Source: Sphingomonadaceae bacterium
GTDB lineage: Bacteria > Pseudomonadota > Alphaproteobacteria > Sphingomonadales > Sphingomonadaceae
Assembly: GCA_947442095.1 (NCBI GenBank)
Contig: CANEVG010000102.1
Coordinates: forward strand, 1 to 10,066
Length of the DNA stretch: 10,066 bases
Reading direction: 5' to 3'
Numbering within the stretch: position 1 is the first letter of the stretch; the number at the start of each line of letters is the position of its first letter. The notes under the pieces were generated by a model that was not told where the DNA came from, searched no databases, and saw only the letters and a program-made list of their open reading frames with translations. The position numbers were made by a program, and so were the translations under genes. Below, piece after piece: positions 1-9,271 of this stretch.

Positions 1-1174
1 CGACGATGCGGTCCCAGCGGTAGCGGAACAGATCGTTGAAGCGTGCGGCGTGGATGTCCATGCTGGCGCGGCTTTGCGGGAAGTTCTCTGCAAGGGCTTT
101 CAGCGAGAGTTCGATCAGCACGATGGCCGAGGCTTCGAGCGGTTCGATGAACCCTGCGGAGAGACCGACGGCGAGGCAATTGCCCACCCAGAAGCGATCA
201 CGGTGGCCAGTGGCGAAAGTAAGCTTGCGGGGGCGGAGGCTGGCGGTGTCTGCACCGGGCACATTTGCAGCAACATACGCGCTGAGGATTTCCGCCGCGC
301 GGTCGTCGTCGATGAAGCGCGAGGCGTAGACGCAGCCAATGCCGCGCCGGGTTGGCAGGCCTATATCCCAGAGCCACCCGGCCTCATGCGCGGTGCCGAT
401 GGTCTGCGAGGCGATGGGGCTGCCCGGTTGCGTCGGCACTTGCACGGCGAGCGCGCGGTCGTTGAACGAGACATCGGCGCGACTGACCCAGCCCGCGCCG
501 CAATGCCCGCCGATGAGGATCGCGGCTTGCCCCGAGCAATCGAGGAAGAGATCGCCTTCGAGCCATTCGGCACTGCGCAAGGTCAGCGCCGCGATATCAC
601 CGTTCTCGGCACGGACGATGCCGGTGACTTCTGCAGCAATCCGCGTGACGCCGAGCCGCGTGGTGGCATGGCGCGTGAGCAGCGCGGCAAATTTACCGGC
701 ATCGAGGTGATAGCCATAATTGAGCGCCCCGGCGTAGTCCGGCATGGGGCGCTGGCGCGGCGAGAGGTTCTGCGCGCAGACCGCATGCTGCGGCGTGATG
801 GCTGCAGCAAAGGGCATTGTCCGGCCGCTCGCCTGCCATGCTGCGGCGAGGGCCTGCATGTCGGCGGGCTGGGGCGCGGTGAAGGGGTGGAGATAGCTGT
901 CGACCGCGGAGCCATCCGCCCAGCCATCGAAGCGCGAGCCCTGCTTGAACGCGGCGTCGCATTCGGCAAGGAACTCGGCCTCGGGAATGCCGATGGCGGC
1001 AAGCGTCTCGCGCATCGTCGGCCAGGTGCCTTCGCCGACGCCAATGGTCGGGATATCGGGGGCTTCGACCAGCGTGACGCGGCGGCCCGGCAGCTTTGCG
1101 GCCAGCAGGCACGCGGACAGCCAGCCGGCGGTGCCGCCGCCGACAATCACTATGTGCTGGACAGAATTGCTCAT
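1..1174 (-). CDS. Flavin-dependent tryptophan halogenase family protein (3' end outside window)
   Basis: Predicted FADH2-dependent halogenase, which would use O2 and halide to chlorinate or brominate an aromatic, indole-like substrate in the cytoplasm. Reading from the ATG at 1174 gives 391 codons with no stop before the window edge. An FAD-binding GGGTAGW lies at residues 12-18 and GVGEGTWPT at 45-53. A lysine in AAFK (K77) matches the catalytic lysine of PrnA (K79). GWLWDIGLP at 266-274 is the family's GWxWxI motif. GFIEPLEAS at 341-349 places E344 where PrnA has its catalytic glutamate (E346). The usual length is about 500 residues, so roughly the last fifth is missing. The start is supported by the usual short N-terminus before the FAD motif, but I see no good ribosome binding site. 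It lies downstream of a TonB-dependent receptor on the same strand, with a terminator between them. Halogenases in such loci have unknown natural substrates, and free tryptophan may not be the substrate. The family call is firm; the substrate is unknown. Confidence 0.93.
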   Translation of the reverse strand, partial: MSNSVQHIVIVGGGTAGWLSACLLAAKLPGRRVTLVEAPDIPTIGVGEGTWPTMRETLAAIGIPEAEFLAECDAAFKQGSRFDGWADGSAVDSYLHPFTAPQPADMQALAAAWQASGRTMPFAAAITPQHAVCAQNLSPRQRPMPDYAGALNYGYHLDAGKFAALLTRHATTRLGVTRIAAEVTGIVRAENGDIAALTLRSAEWLEGDLFLDCSGQAAILIGGHCGAGWVSRADVSFNDRALAVQVPTQPGSPIASQTIGTAHEAGWLWDIGLPTRRGIGCVYASRFIDDDRAAEILSAYVAANVPGADTASLRPRKLTFATGHRDRFWVGNCLAVGLSAGFIEPLEASAIVLIELSLKALAENFPQSRASMDIHAARFNDLFRYRWDRIV

Positions 1175-1183
1175 GACGATGGG

Positions 1184-1213
1184 ACCATACCGTACTTTTG
1201 ACTGCCAGACCAA
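1184..1213 (-). promoter_or_regulatory. Possible promoter of the halogenase gene
   Basis: On the minus strand TTGGTC (1213-1208) and TATGGT (1189-1184) are separated by 18 bases. The -35 box overlaps the T-tract of the preceding terminator. Transcription would begin only a few bases before the ATG at 1174, giving a nearly leaderless mRNA, which fits the lack of a Shine-Dalgarno sequence. The box matches are modest, and expression by terminator read-through is an alternative. Confidence 0.3.
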
Positions 1214-1250
1214 AAAAGAGAGCCGCAATGCGAAGGCAGTGCGGCTCTCT
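1212..1250 (-). terminator. Rho-independent terminator of the TonB-dependent receptor gene
   Basis: A perfect 11-base inverted repeat, AGAGAGCCGCA (1217-1227) and TGCGGCTCTCT (1240-1250), is extended inside by TGC/GCA (1229-1231 and 1236-1238) across one mismatch and closes on a four-base loop. Read on the minus strand, the stem is followed directly by six T residues (1217-1212, the first also pairing in the stem). It begins 33 bases after the receptor stop codon. There is no T-tract on the plus-strand side, so it acts leftward only. It should largely separate receptor transcription from the halogenase gene. Confidence 0.88.
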
Positions 1251-1282
1251 TCTGTGCGACCTTCAAGGCTCTTATGAAGCGG

Positions 1283-4261
1283 TCAGAAGGTGAAGCGCGC
1301 CCCTGCCGTGTAGCGGGCATAACCAGGAGCGGCGAAAAACACTGTCTGGTTGTTGCGCATGTGGCCACGGCGATCGGCGTTGGTGATGTTGATGCCTTCG
1401 ACAAACACTGTGACGCCCTTCTTGATGTCATAGCTTGCGCTCGCATCGAACTGGCCATAGGATTCGACATAATAGGGGTCGAAACCGGCGCCGGACAGGA
1501 ACCCGGCGCGCCAGTTGTAGGCGACGCGGGCCTGAAGGCCCTTCTTGTCGTAGTAGAGCACGGCGTTGGCGCTGTTGCTGACCCCGGTGACCGCAAACTG
1601 CGTCACGGTGTAGCGCTGGGCGTTGTCGAATTCGGTATCGCTGTTCACGACCGTGTAGTTCACGATGGTGCCGAAGCCGGTTTCCCAGAAGCTGTGCTGG
1701 ACCGCGAATTCCCAGCCCCACAGCTTGGCCTTCTGGTCGCTGTTGGACGGCTTCGTGGTGATGAAGTTTACCAGCGGATCGTCGCTCTGGCCGACAATGC
1801 CGGTCACGTTGCCATTGCCATCACGCCCGGCAACCGTGGTGGGATACTTGTTGCCGATGAAGTTCATGATCTGCTGCGCGGTGGCATCAACACCCAGTGC
1901 GGCCCGCGCCTCGGTTGCCTTGGAACCACCATTCGCGTTGGTCAGGCCGAAAGCGGGTTCGTTGACCTGCGTGTTGTTGATGTAGTTCTTCACGACCTTG
2001 TGGAAGAAGCCGACCGAAATGTAGCTTGTCGGCCCATAATACCATTCGGCCGAGAGATCGACGTTGTTCGACTTGTAGGGCAGCAGGCCGGGGTTGCCGC
2101 TGGAGGCGGTGCTGCCCCCGATGCGGATCGGCGAAGCGAGCGAAGTGCCGCCCTGCATGCTGGTATAGTCAGGCCGGGTGATCGTTTGGCTGTACGAAGC
2201 GCGCAGTTTGACGTTCTTGATCGGCGACATGTCGAAGTCGACCGCGGGCAGCCAGTTCTCGTATTCGCCATTGAGCGTGGTGAAATCGCGCTGCGCGCCG
2301 TAGATGATGGCGGTTTCGTTGCCGCCGCTCCAGACAGTGCGCTCGGGGATCGGCACCAGCGCGCTGGAGCGGACTTTCGTCTTTTCATAGCGGAGGCCAA
2401 GCCGCAGGTGCGCCGGGTTCTCACCCAGATCGAAGGTGTGGAGCGACTGGATATAGGGCGCCACCGTGCGTTCGCGGATCGAGCGATCCGTATCGAATTT
2501 GGCAAGGCAGGTGCCGGGGGCAGTTGCCGCGCCGCAGATGCCGAGCTGGCTATCAAGCAGCTGGATCAGGCCTGTGGTGTTGACGTTGAAGTAGCTGGGA
2601 ATGATGCCCTGGCCATTCGACGTGTTCATGCCCTGAAGATCTTTCGGCAGATCCCGGATTGAGTAGAGATCATTGGGCGTATCGGCGGCCGAGAGCGTGC
2701 CGCCCCATGTGTCGTTCTGGATGACGCCGAAGGCCGAGCGGACCTTGTTCTCGGTGTAGGTGACGCCGAAATCGAGGCTGTCGATGAACGAGCTGTCGAA
2801 ATCATAGCCGCCGCGGAAGGAGAACTCGTTGATTTCGTCGCGCATGTAGGCGTTGCGGAAGGCGTTGCCCGCCGGGCGGATGTTTGCCGCGGTGATATCC
2901 GCACCGGGATACATCTCGACCGAGATGACCGGCATCTTCGTGGTGAAATCGACCTTCTGCGACTTCACGCCGAAGATGGCGCTGCCGACGGCGATGCCGC
3001 TGCCATATGGCGCAGTCGGCTTGCTCTCGGCAGTCGAGTGATGGCCGTCAAGCTCGAGCCGCAGACCGCCGGGGCCGTCCCACTTGAGGTTGCCGCCGAG
3101 CGACTTGTTGCGCGAACGGTTGGCTGCAACCGCGCCGGTGATGGCGAGATCCTTGCCGGGGCCGAAGTTTTCCGCATAGAAATTGGGGCCAGCGGCGGGG
3201 CCATCGGTCCAGCTGCTGCTTGTCTGATCGTGGTTGAACCACACGCCGATGCTGTTGGTGCGCGCATCGATGGTGTTCTGCGAGAAGGTGTAGTCGATCG
3301 TCGCGGTGAGCGTGTCGGTCGGCTTGGCCTGGAGGACGGCCTGGCCGTTGATGCGCTCGCGGCGGAACGTGGTGAAATCGTAGCCGGCGTTCTGGGTGAC
3401 CTGATAAGTGTCCGTGGGGCCGGGGCGGTTTTCAGTGCGCGCGAAGTTGCCGCGCCAGTCGTTGGCGTCGACCGGGAGCGAGCCCCAGTTGTTCTCGTTG
3501 CCGAGATAGCCTTCGCGCCAGCCGGCGTTGAACTGGGCCTGGCTCGCGCGACGATCCTGATAGGAACCGCTGATCGCGATGCCAATGCGGTTGTCGGCGA
3601 AGGTGTCGCTGATGATGCCCGAAACTTCCGGCTTCACCGCAGCGCCTTCGAACACCGAGGTGTCGTACATCGCCTTGGCGCCGATGCTGCCGTGGAGGCC
3701 GGGGCGATCGAGCGGGCGCGCGGTCTTGATGTTGATCACCGAACCGATGCCGCCGGTGGCGAGGCTGGCGCGGCCCGACTTGTAGACTTCGACGCCGGCA
3801 ATGCCTTCGGAGGCGAGGTTGGCGAAATCGAAGCTGCGCGAGGCGGGGGCGCCGTTGCTGCCGCCGAGGCTGGAGGCAGGCATCTGGCGGCCGTTGAGCA
3901 GCACGAGGTTGTAATCGGGGCCGAAGCCGCGAACCGTGACGGTCGAACCTTCGCCATTGGCGCGGTCGATCGAGACGCCGGTGATGCGCTGCAGCGATTC
4001 TGCGAGGTTTGTGTCGGGGAACTTGCCGATGTCTTCCGCCGAGATCGCGTCGATCACGCCGATGTTGGTGCGCTTTACGTTGAGCGAGCTTTTCAGCGAG
4101 GCGCGGATGCCGGTGACGATGATGGCGTCTGCCGGAGCTTCTGCGGCGGCGGCCTGCTGTGCAGCTTCCTGAGCAAATGCCTGCTGTGCGCTGAACCCGA
4201 GTGCAGCCACAGATGCGCCCAGCATGAGACGCCCATAGACAGGCTTTTGCGATCCCTTCAT
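1283..4261 (-). CDS. TonB-dependent outer-membrane receptor, Xanthomonas/Caulobacter type
   Basis: A 992-residue outer-membrane active transporter that would import a substrate using energy passed from the inner-membrane TonB-ExbB-ExbD complex. The N-terminus is a signal peptide (hydrophobic core about 12-24, likely cleavage after AFA at 28-30). A TonB-box-like DAIIVTGI follows at 45-52, leading into RASLKSSL, typical of this subfamily. The plug domain spans about 60-180 and includes DIGKFPDTNLAESLQRITGV and an RGFGPDYN segment. The rest is a large beta-barrel ending in ARFTF, with the terminal phenylalanine expected of a barrel recognised by the BAM complex. Length fits the subfamily (about 850-1000). 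The ATG at 4261 has a GGGGGA ribosome-binding sequence (4276-4271) nine bases upstream. The gene stands alone between its own promoter/operators and a terminator. The substrate cannot be read from sequence. LacI-type operators suggest a carbohydrate, and the halogenase neighbour is common near such receptors. Confidence 0.95.
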   Translation of the reverse strand: MKGSQKPVYGRLMLGASVAALGFSAQQAFAQEAAQQAAAAEAPADAIIVTGIRASLKSSLNVKRTNIGVIDAISAEDIGKFPDTNLAESLQRITGVSIDRANGEGSTVTVRGFGPDYNLVLLNGRQMPASSLGGSNGAPASRSFDFANLASEGIAGVEVYKSGRASLATGGIGSVINIKTARPLDRPGLHGSIGAKAMYDTSVFEGAAVKPEVSGIISDTFADNRIGIAISGSYQDRRASQAQFNAGWREGYLGNENNWGSLPVDANDWRGNFARTENRPGPTDTYQVTQNAGYDFTTFRRERINGQAVLQAKPTDTLTATIDYTFSQNTIDARTNSIGVWFNHDQTSSSWTDGPAAGPNFYAENFGPGKDLAITGAVAANRSRNKSLGGNLKWDGPGGLRLELDGHHSTAESKPTAPYGSGIAVGSAIFGVKSQKVDFTTKMPVISVEMYPGADITAANIRPAGNAFRNAYMRDEINEFSFRGGYDFDSSFIDSLDFGVTYTENKVRSAFGVIQNDTWGGTLSAADTPNDLYSIRDLPKDLQGMNTSNGQGIIPSYFNVNTTGLIQLLDSQLGICGAATAPGTCLAKFDTDRSIRERTVAPYIQSLHTFDLGENPAHLRLGLRYEKTKVRSSALVPIPERTVWSGGNETAIIYGAQRDFTTLNGEYENWLPAVDFDMSPIKNVKLRASYSQTITRPDYTSMQGGTSLASPIRIGGSTASSGNPGLLPYKSNNVDLSAEWYYGPTSYISVGFFHKVVKNYINNTQVNEPAFGLTNANGGSKATEARAALGVDATAQQIMNFIGNKYPTTVAGRDGNGNVTGIVGQSDDPLVNFITTKPSNSDQKAKLWGWEFAVQHSFWETGFGTIVNYTVVNSDTEFDNAQRYTVTQFAVTGVSNSANAVLYYDKKGLQARVAYNWRAGFLSGAGFDPYYVESYGQFDASASYDIKKGVTVFVEGINITNADRRGHMRNNQTVFFAAPGYARYTAGARFTF

Positions 4262-4311
4262 TGCGAGTCTTCCCCCTGAAACCCCGGCAAACTGTTAGAT
4301 TGTTAGCCGAT

Positions 4312-4325
4312 TGTGAACGTTCATC
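4312..4325. promoter_or_regulatory. LacI-family-type operator, site 1
   Basis: TGTGAACGTTCATC contains a perfect 10-base palindrome, TGAACGTTCA (4314-4323), with the central CG typical of LacI-family operators. It covers the -10 box and predicted start of the receptor promoter. Its centre is 18 bases from that of the second copy. No LacI-family gene is visible in the window, so the regulator would be encoded elsewhere. The operator class is inferred from the pattern. Confidence 0.6.
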
Positions 4326-4350
4326 TACTTGAGAACGTTCACATCGTCAA
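4322..4350 (-). promoter_or_regulatory. Sigma70-like promoter of the TonB-dependent receptor
   Basis: On the minus strand TTGACG (4350-4345), five of six matches to the -35 consensus, is followed after 17 bases by TAGATG (4327-4322), a weaker -10. Transcription would start near 4315, leaving a leader of about 54 bases before the ATG at 4261. Both palindromic operators overlap this promoter, as expected for a repressor-controlled gene. Confidence 0.55.
4330..4343. promoter_or_regulatory. LacI-family-type operator, site 2
   Basis: TGAGAACGTTCACA shares the core GAACGTTCA with site 1 and differs at one base from the idealised palindrome TGTGAACGTTCACA. It lies entirely within the spacer between the -35 and -10 boxes of the receptor promoter, a position where a bound repressor would block RNA polymerase. 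Two copies this similar and this close are unlikely by chance. Confidence 0.65.
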
Positions 4351-4397
4351 GTGGAAAGCTGCCCGCTGGGGCCAGATGCCGCAACAATGCTGCACCT

Positions 4398-5605
<1,208 letters not shown>

Positions 5606-5606
<1 letters not shown>

Positions 5607-6337
5607 CAGGGGACCTTTTCGTTTGGAGCGCCTGGCTGGCCCAGCGCGCGTGCCGTCTGCTCCATGCGCTCGACCAGCCCGTCGCGGAAATGGATTATGC
5701 GGTGCGCGAAGGCGGCCATCTCTGGCTCGTGTGTCACCATCAGCACGGTGATCCCGGCGGTGCGGTTGAGCCCTGCCAGCAGTTCCATGATCTCGACCGA
5801 GCGCTCGGTATCGAGATTGCCGGTCGGCTCGTCTGCGAGCAGCAATTCGGGGCTGGTTACGATGGCGCGCGCAATCGCGACGCGCTGCTGCTGCCCGCCG
5901 GACAGCTCGGCCGGGGTGTGATCCGCCCATGCGGTGAGACCGACCTTTTCGAGCGCTGCCATTGCCAGCTTGCGGCGTTGCTCGCGCACGTCACCCCGGT
6001 AGATCAGCGGCAGCTCGACATTTTCCACCGCAGAGGTCCGCGCGAGCAGATTGTAGCCCTGGAACACGAAGCCGAGATAGCGCCGCCGCAGCAGCGCACG
6101 CTGATCGCGGCTGAGGGTGCTGACTTCGTGTCCCTTGAACATGAACTGACCGGAGCTTGGCACATCGAGGCAGCCGAGGATGTTCATTGTGGTCGATTTG
6201 CCGGAGCCGGATGGGCCCATGACAGCGACGAAATCGCCCGCCGCAATATCGAAATCGACGCCCTTCAGCGCAAGGAACTGCGCCTCGCCATCGCCGAAGC
6301 TCTTGGTCACGCCGCGCAAGGCTATAAGCGGCATCAT
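5606..6337 (-). CDS. MacB/LolD-type ABC transporter ATP-binding protein
   Basis: A 243-residue cytoplasmic ATPase that powers the adjacent permease. All motifs are present: Walker A GPSGSGKST (41-49), Q-loop glutamine 93 in FQGYN, signature LSGGQQQR (145-152), Walker B LLLADEP (165-171, catalytic glutamate 170) and switch histidine 203. Length and the LADEPTGNLD segment fit the MacB/LolD/FtsE-like group, with a C-terminal tail of about 20 residues beyond the core. The ATG at 6337 overlaps the fusion-protein stop by one base, and a second ATG follows immediately at 6334, so the product may start at either methionine. Overlaps on both sides indicate translational coupling. LolD alone is an alternative name, but the neighbouring fusion protein and outer-membrane factor favour a MacAB-type pump. 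Confidence 0.95.
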
Positions 6338-7677
6338 CAGCTGGCCTTGGCAGCCAGCTTGCCGGTGATGACCTGCATGCCAGGCTTTAGATCGCCCGAG
6401 AGCACTTCGGTCATCGTGCCGTTGGAAACCCCGGTGCGGATCGCGACGGCGCGGGGCTTGCCGGCTTCGAGCACATAGACCGTCTGGCTAGCGCCGCGCC
6501 CGCGTGTGAGGCCGGTGTTTTGGTTGTCGCTGCTGTTGCGCCGCCGGGTTGGGACGATGGCGCTGGCAATGCTGCCCGATCCGCTTTTTGCCCCCGGGTC
6601 ATCCGGCGTGAAGCGCAGCGCGGCATTGGGCACTTGCAGGGCATTGGTCCGCGCCTTTGTGGTGATCTCGGCAGTAGCAGTCATACCCGGGCGCAGCCGC
6701 AGGTCGCCGTTGCTGACGACGAGATTGGCGATATAGGACACGACTTGCGCCGCGCTGGCCGCCGCGCTGGTGCTGGAGGCGGAGCTGACTGTCTGGTTCG
6801 AGCCGAGTTCGACCCGGCTGATATCGGCCTTGAAGCGCTCGCCGGGGAAGGCATCGACGGTGAAGGTGGCGGGCTGGCCGACAGCGACTTCGCCCACGTC
6901 TGCCTCATCGATTGCCACGGGCAGCTTCATCTGCGCCAGATCCTGCGCGATCACGAACAAGGTGGGGGTGCTAAACGAGGCCGCCACGGTCTGGCCGGTT
7001 TCGATCTGGCGGGCGAGGACCACACCGTTAACGGGGGAGCGGATCACAGTCTTGGTCAGGTTGGTGCGGTTCGAAGACAATGCGGCGCGCGCGGAGACCA
7101 CGTTTGCCTGAGCTGCGGCGACGGCCGCCTTGTCACGCGCCAATTCGGCGCGCCCCGCGGAAAGCTCGGTGTCCGAAGGCACTTTGCCGCCCGAGAGCCG
7201 GTAGACTTCCTCCAGCCGCGCCAACTGAGCGCGGGCCTGTGCCAAAGTCGCATCAGCTTGCGCCACGGCGGCGAGATTGGCGGCCAGCGCCGCCTCGCTC
7301 TGGCGGACGGTATCGGCAAAGCGTGAGGGATCGATGAGGGCAATGGTCTGCCCAGCGCTGACCCGGTCGTTCACATCGACGAGCACTTTGACAACAAGCC
7401 CCGAAAGCTCGGAGCCGACTTGCACCTGATTTGTGGGGGCAAGGCGGCCTGTGGCCGAGACGGTGACCTGCAGCGTATCGCGCTTCACCGGCTGCGCGGC
7501 ATATTCCACCGCAGCTGAACCCCCGAACAGGCGCAACGCGAGCAGGATCAGGCCGAGGGCGATCAAGCCCAGCACCAGCCATTTGGCATAGCGCCGCCAC
7601 CACGGCGCGGGTTTGACGCCGAGGAAGGCATCAAGGCTTTCGGTGGAAGTAGCAGGGGCGGGGAGGGCGTCGGTCAT
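6337..7677 (-). CDS. MacA-like periplasmic membrane fusion protein (HlyD family)
   Basis: A 446-residue adaptor, anchored in the inner membrane, that would bridge the MacB-type permease and the outer-membrane factor. A short cytoplasmic tail is followed by one membrane helix (about 33-51). The first lipoyl half, with VGSELSGLVVKV, is followed by an alpha-helical hairpin rich in alanine and glutamine (about 115-210) and the second lipoyl half IRSPVNGVVLARQIETGQTV. A beta-barrel domain (DEADVGEVAVGQPATFTVDA) and a membrane-proximal domain follow. Between the last two parts is a low-complexity Ser/Arg/Gly segment (about 358-395), often variable in this group. The ATG at 7677 overlaps the outer-membrane-factor stop by four bases (ATGA), with a weak GGGA ribosome-binding sequence upstream. 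The MacA subfamily call rests on the ABC ATPase and permease that follow. RND adaptors look similar, but no RND gene is present. Confidence 0.93.
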   Translation of the reverse strand: MTDALPAPATSTESLDAFLGVKPAPWWRRYAKWLVLGLIALGLILLALRLFGGSAAVEYAAQPVKRDTLQVTVSATGRLAPTNQVQVGSELSGLVVKVLVDVNDRVSAGQTIALIDPSRFADTVRQSEAALAANLAAVAQADATLAQARAQLARLEEVYRLSGGKVPSDTELSAGRAELARDKAAVAAAQANVVSARAALSSNRTNLTKTVIRSPVNGVVLARQIETGQTVAASFSTPTLFVIAQDLAQMKLPVAIDEADVGEVAVGQPATFTVDAFPGERFKADISRVELGSNQTVSSASSTSAAASAAQVVSYIANLVVSNGDLRLRPGMTATAEITTKARTNALQVPNAALRFTPDDPGAKSGSGSIASAIVPTRRRNSSDNQNTGLTRGRGASQTVYVLEAGKPRAVAIRTGVSNGTMTEVLSGDLKPGMQVITGKLAAKAS

Positions 7678-9143
7678 GGTTTTTCCCGTTCAGGCTCTAT
7701 TGGCCCGGGCTCTATTTGCTCTGTGCTGCCTGGCATCTGGCCATTCCACCCGCCGCCGAGCGCGGTGTAGAGCTGCACAGCTGCGGCGGCGCGATCATAT
7801 TGTGCCTGCGCGAGGCCGGTGCGTGAGGAGATCAACTGGTTTTCGGTGTTGAGCAGCGCGGTGAAATCGATAAGGCCGCTGCGATACTGAATGCGCGCGA
7901 TGATCGCCGAATTGATCCCGGCCTCCAGCGCGGTGCAGAAATCGTTCGTGCGCCGGTTAGCCGAGGATAGGGCGACGAGCGCGTTTTCGATATCCTCGAG
8001 TGCACCGAGCACGGTCTGCTTGTAGGACAGGAACGCGCCGTCTGCTATCGCTCGCTGGCTGCGCACCTGGCTACGCAGGCGGCCATTGTCGAAGATCGTC
8101 TGCGCAAGGCTGGCGAAGACCCGGCCCGAGATGACTTCGAGCAACGAGCCCACCGTGCTGGCGCTGGTCGAAACGGTCCCGCCCAGTGACAGCGCAGGAT
8201 AGAGCTGGGCCTGCGACACGCCGATCTGCGCGGTCGCGGCGGCCAGCTGGCGTTCAGCGGCGCGGACATCGGGGCGTTGGCGCAGGACATCGGCGGGAAG
8301 CCCGGCAGCGATGGTGGTGGGGGCATCGGGGATCGGTGAAACCGCAGCGAGTTTGGCTCGCAGCGCGCCGGGCGGGCCGCCGAGCAGCACGCCAAGGCGC
8401 GAAACCGACTGGTTGAGGCTCGATTCCAGCTGCGGGATCGTCGCGGCAGTCTGTGCGCGCTGGGTGCGCGCCTGCTCGACATCGAGGCTGCCAGCCAGGC
8501 CCGCCTGATTGCGCCAATGCGCGATCTGGAGGTTCTCGTCCAGATTGGCGAGCGACAGGCGGGCATTGGCGAGTTCGGCCTGCTGGAGGCGTGCGATGAG
8601 ATAGTTGGTGGCGATTTCGGAGGAGACAGTGAGAATGACCGCGCCATAATCGAACTCGCTGGCCTGGGTTGCGGCGCGCGCGGCTTCGATGCTGCGTCCA
8701 CGCCCGCCGAACAGGTCTGCCTGATAGGAGGCATCGGCGCCGAGGGTCAGCGCTGTCGTCGATCTGCCGATCGCACCGGGAATGCCGATGCCGCCGAACC
8801 CGCTTCCTGCCAGCAGCTCGTTGCGGCTGGCGCTGCCGCTGCCGGTGATCGTTGGCAAATTGCCACTGCGGGCCTGAATCAGGCCTTCGCGCGCCTGCCG
8901 CAGCCGAGTGAGCGCGAGCGCGAGATCAAGATTGGACTGGCGGCCTTCGTCGATCAGTTGCGTGAGCAGGGGATCGTTCAGCTGCTCCCACCAGCGCGCA
9001 AGCGCGCCTTGTGCGGCCTGATCTGTCGGTACCGACCACCGGGGAGGAACGGACAGCGCGGTCGATGCCGGCACCTGATAGTCTGGCCCTGCCGCGCAGG
9101 CCGTTAGCGCCAGCACGCCGGGCATGAACGATAGTTTGCGCAT
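7674..9143 (-). CDS. NodT-family outer-membrane efflux lipoprotein (TolC-like)
   Basis: A 489-residue outer-membrane channel subunit that would form the exit duct of the tripartite pump. The N-terminus MRKLSF is followed by a short hydrophobic stretch and the lipobox LTAC, so Cys16 would be lipid-modified. Two outer-membrane efflux repeats follow, rich in alanine, glutamine and leucine. Each contains typical helix segments such as NLDLALALTRLRQAREGL and, in the second half, RPDVRAAERQLAAATAQIGV. Length fits the NodT family (about 450-500). I chose the ATG at 9143 because it begins a classic lipoprotein signal. The frame is open upstream to 9455, but that stretch has no family features and would overlap the divergent gene. 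A TTG at 9158 preceded by AAGGGA is a possible alternative start adding five residues. This is the first gene of the operon, which is unusual because adaptors often come first. Confidence 0.92.
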   Translation of the reverse strand: MRKLSFMPGVLALTACAAGPDYQVPASTALSVPPRWSVPTDQAAQGALARWWEQLNDPLLTQLIDEGRQSNLDLALALTRLRQAREGLIQARSGNLPTITGSGSASRNELLAGSGFGGIGIPGAIGRSTTALTLGADASYQADLFGGRGRSIEAARAATQASEFDYGAVILTVSSEIATNYLIARLQQAELANARLSLANLDENLQIAHWRNQAGLAGSLDVEQARTQRAQTAATIPQLESSLNQSVSRLGVLLGGPPGALRAKLAAVSPIPDAPTTIAAGLPADVLRQRPDVRAAERQLAAATAQIGVSQAQLYPALSLGGTVSTSASTVGSLLEVISGRVFASLAQTIFDNGRLRSQVRSQRAIADGAFLSYKQTVLGALEDIENALVALSSANRRTNDFCTALEAGINSAIIARIQYRSGLIDFTALLNTENQLISSRTGLAQAQYDRAAAAVQLYTALGGGWNGQMPGSTEQIEPGPIEPEREKP

Positions 9144-9253
9144 GAAGGCGAGCAACAAGCACAATTCCCTTGATATTTCCTGCCCATGTCGTGGCTGGCC
9201 ATGGCGGCGGGGCAGGCCGGTAGCGCGCTCTTGTGTGCGCATGAGGCCTTCCG

Positions 9254-9271
9254 GCGCAAATCTTATTGCGC
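9254..9271. repeat. Inverted repeat, possible operator for the pump operon
   Basis: GCGCAA (9254-9259) and TTGCGC (9266-9271) form an inverted repeat with a six-base spacer that, on the minus strand, reads TAAGAT, a -10-like box. It is nested inside a second inverted repeat, TTCCGG (9249-9254) and CCGGAA (9283-9288). The size resembles a TetR- or MarR-type operator, but no such regulator gene is in the window. Six-base arms can occur by chance in GC-rich DNA. Confidence 0.3.

Noticed and set aside
50..1201. 383-codon open frame on the plus strand across the halogenase gene
   Set aside because: It is antisense to a gene with intact catalytic motifs, shows no recognisable domain, and has the Gly/Ala/Arg/Asp-rich composition expected of an antisense frame in GC-rich DNA.
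1274..4279. Long plus-strand open frames (1274-2662 and 3038-4279) opposite the TonB-dependent receptor
   Set aside because: They have no domain, signal or membrane features, and the opposite strand encodes a complete receptor with signal peptide, plug and terminal phenylalanine.
4344..4397. Intrinsic terminator after the pump operon
   Set aside because: Only a four-base GCCC/GGGC stem without a T-tract is present, so no rho-independent terminator can be supported. Rho-dependent ending or read-through toward the receptor is possible.
5607..5930. Upstream extension of the permease reading frame
   Set aside because: It is an arginine-rich out-of-frame shadow of the ATPase. The MLGTTF start at 5606 coincides with the ATPase stop and begins a typical MacB N-terminus.
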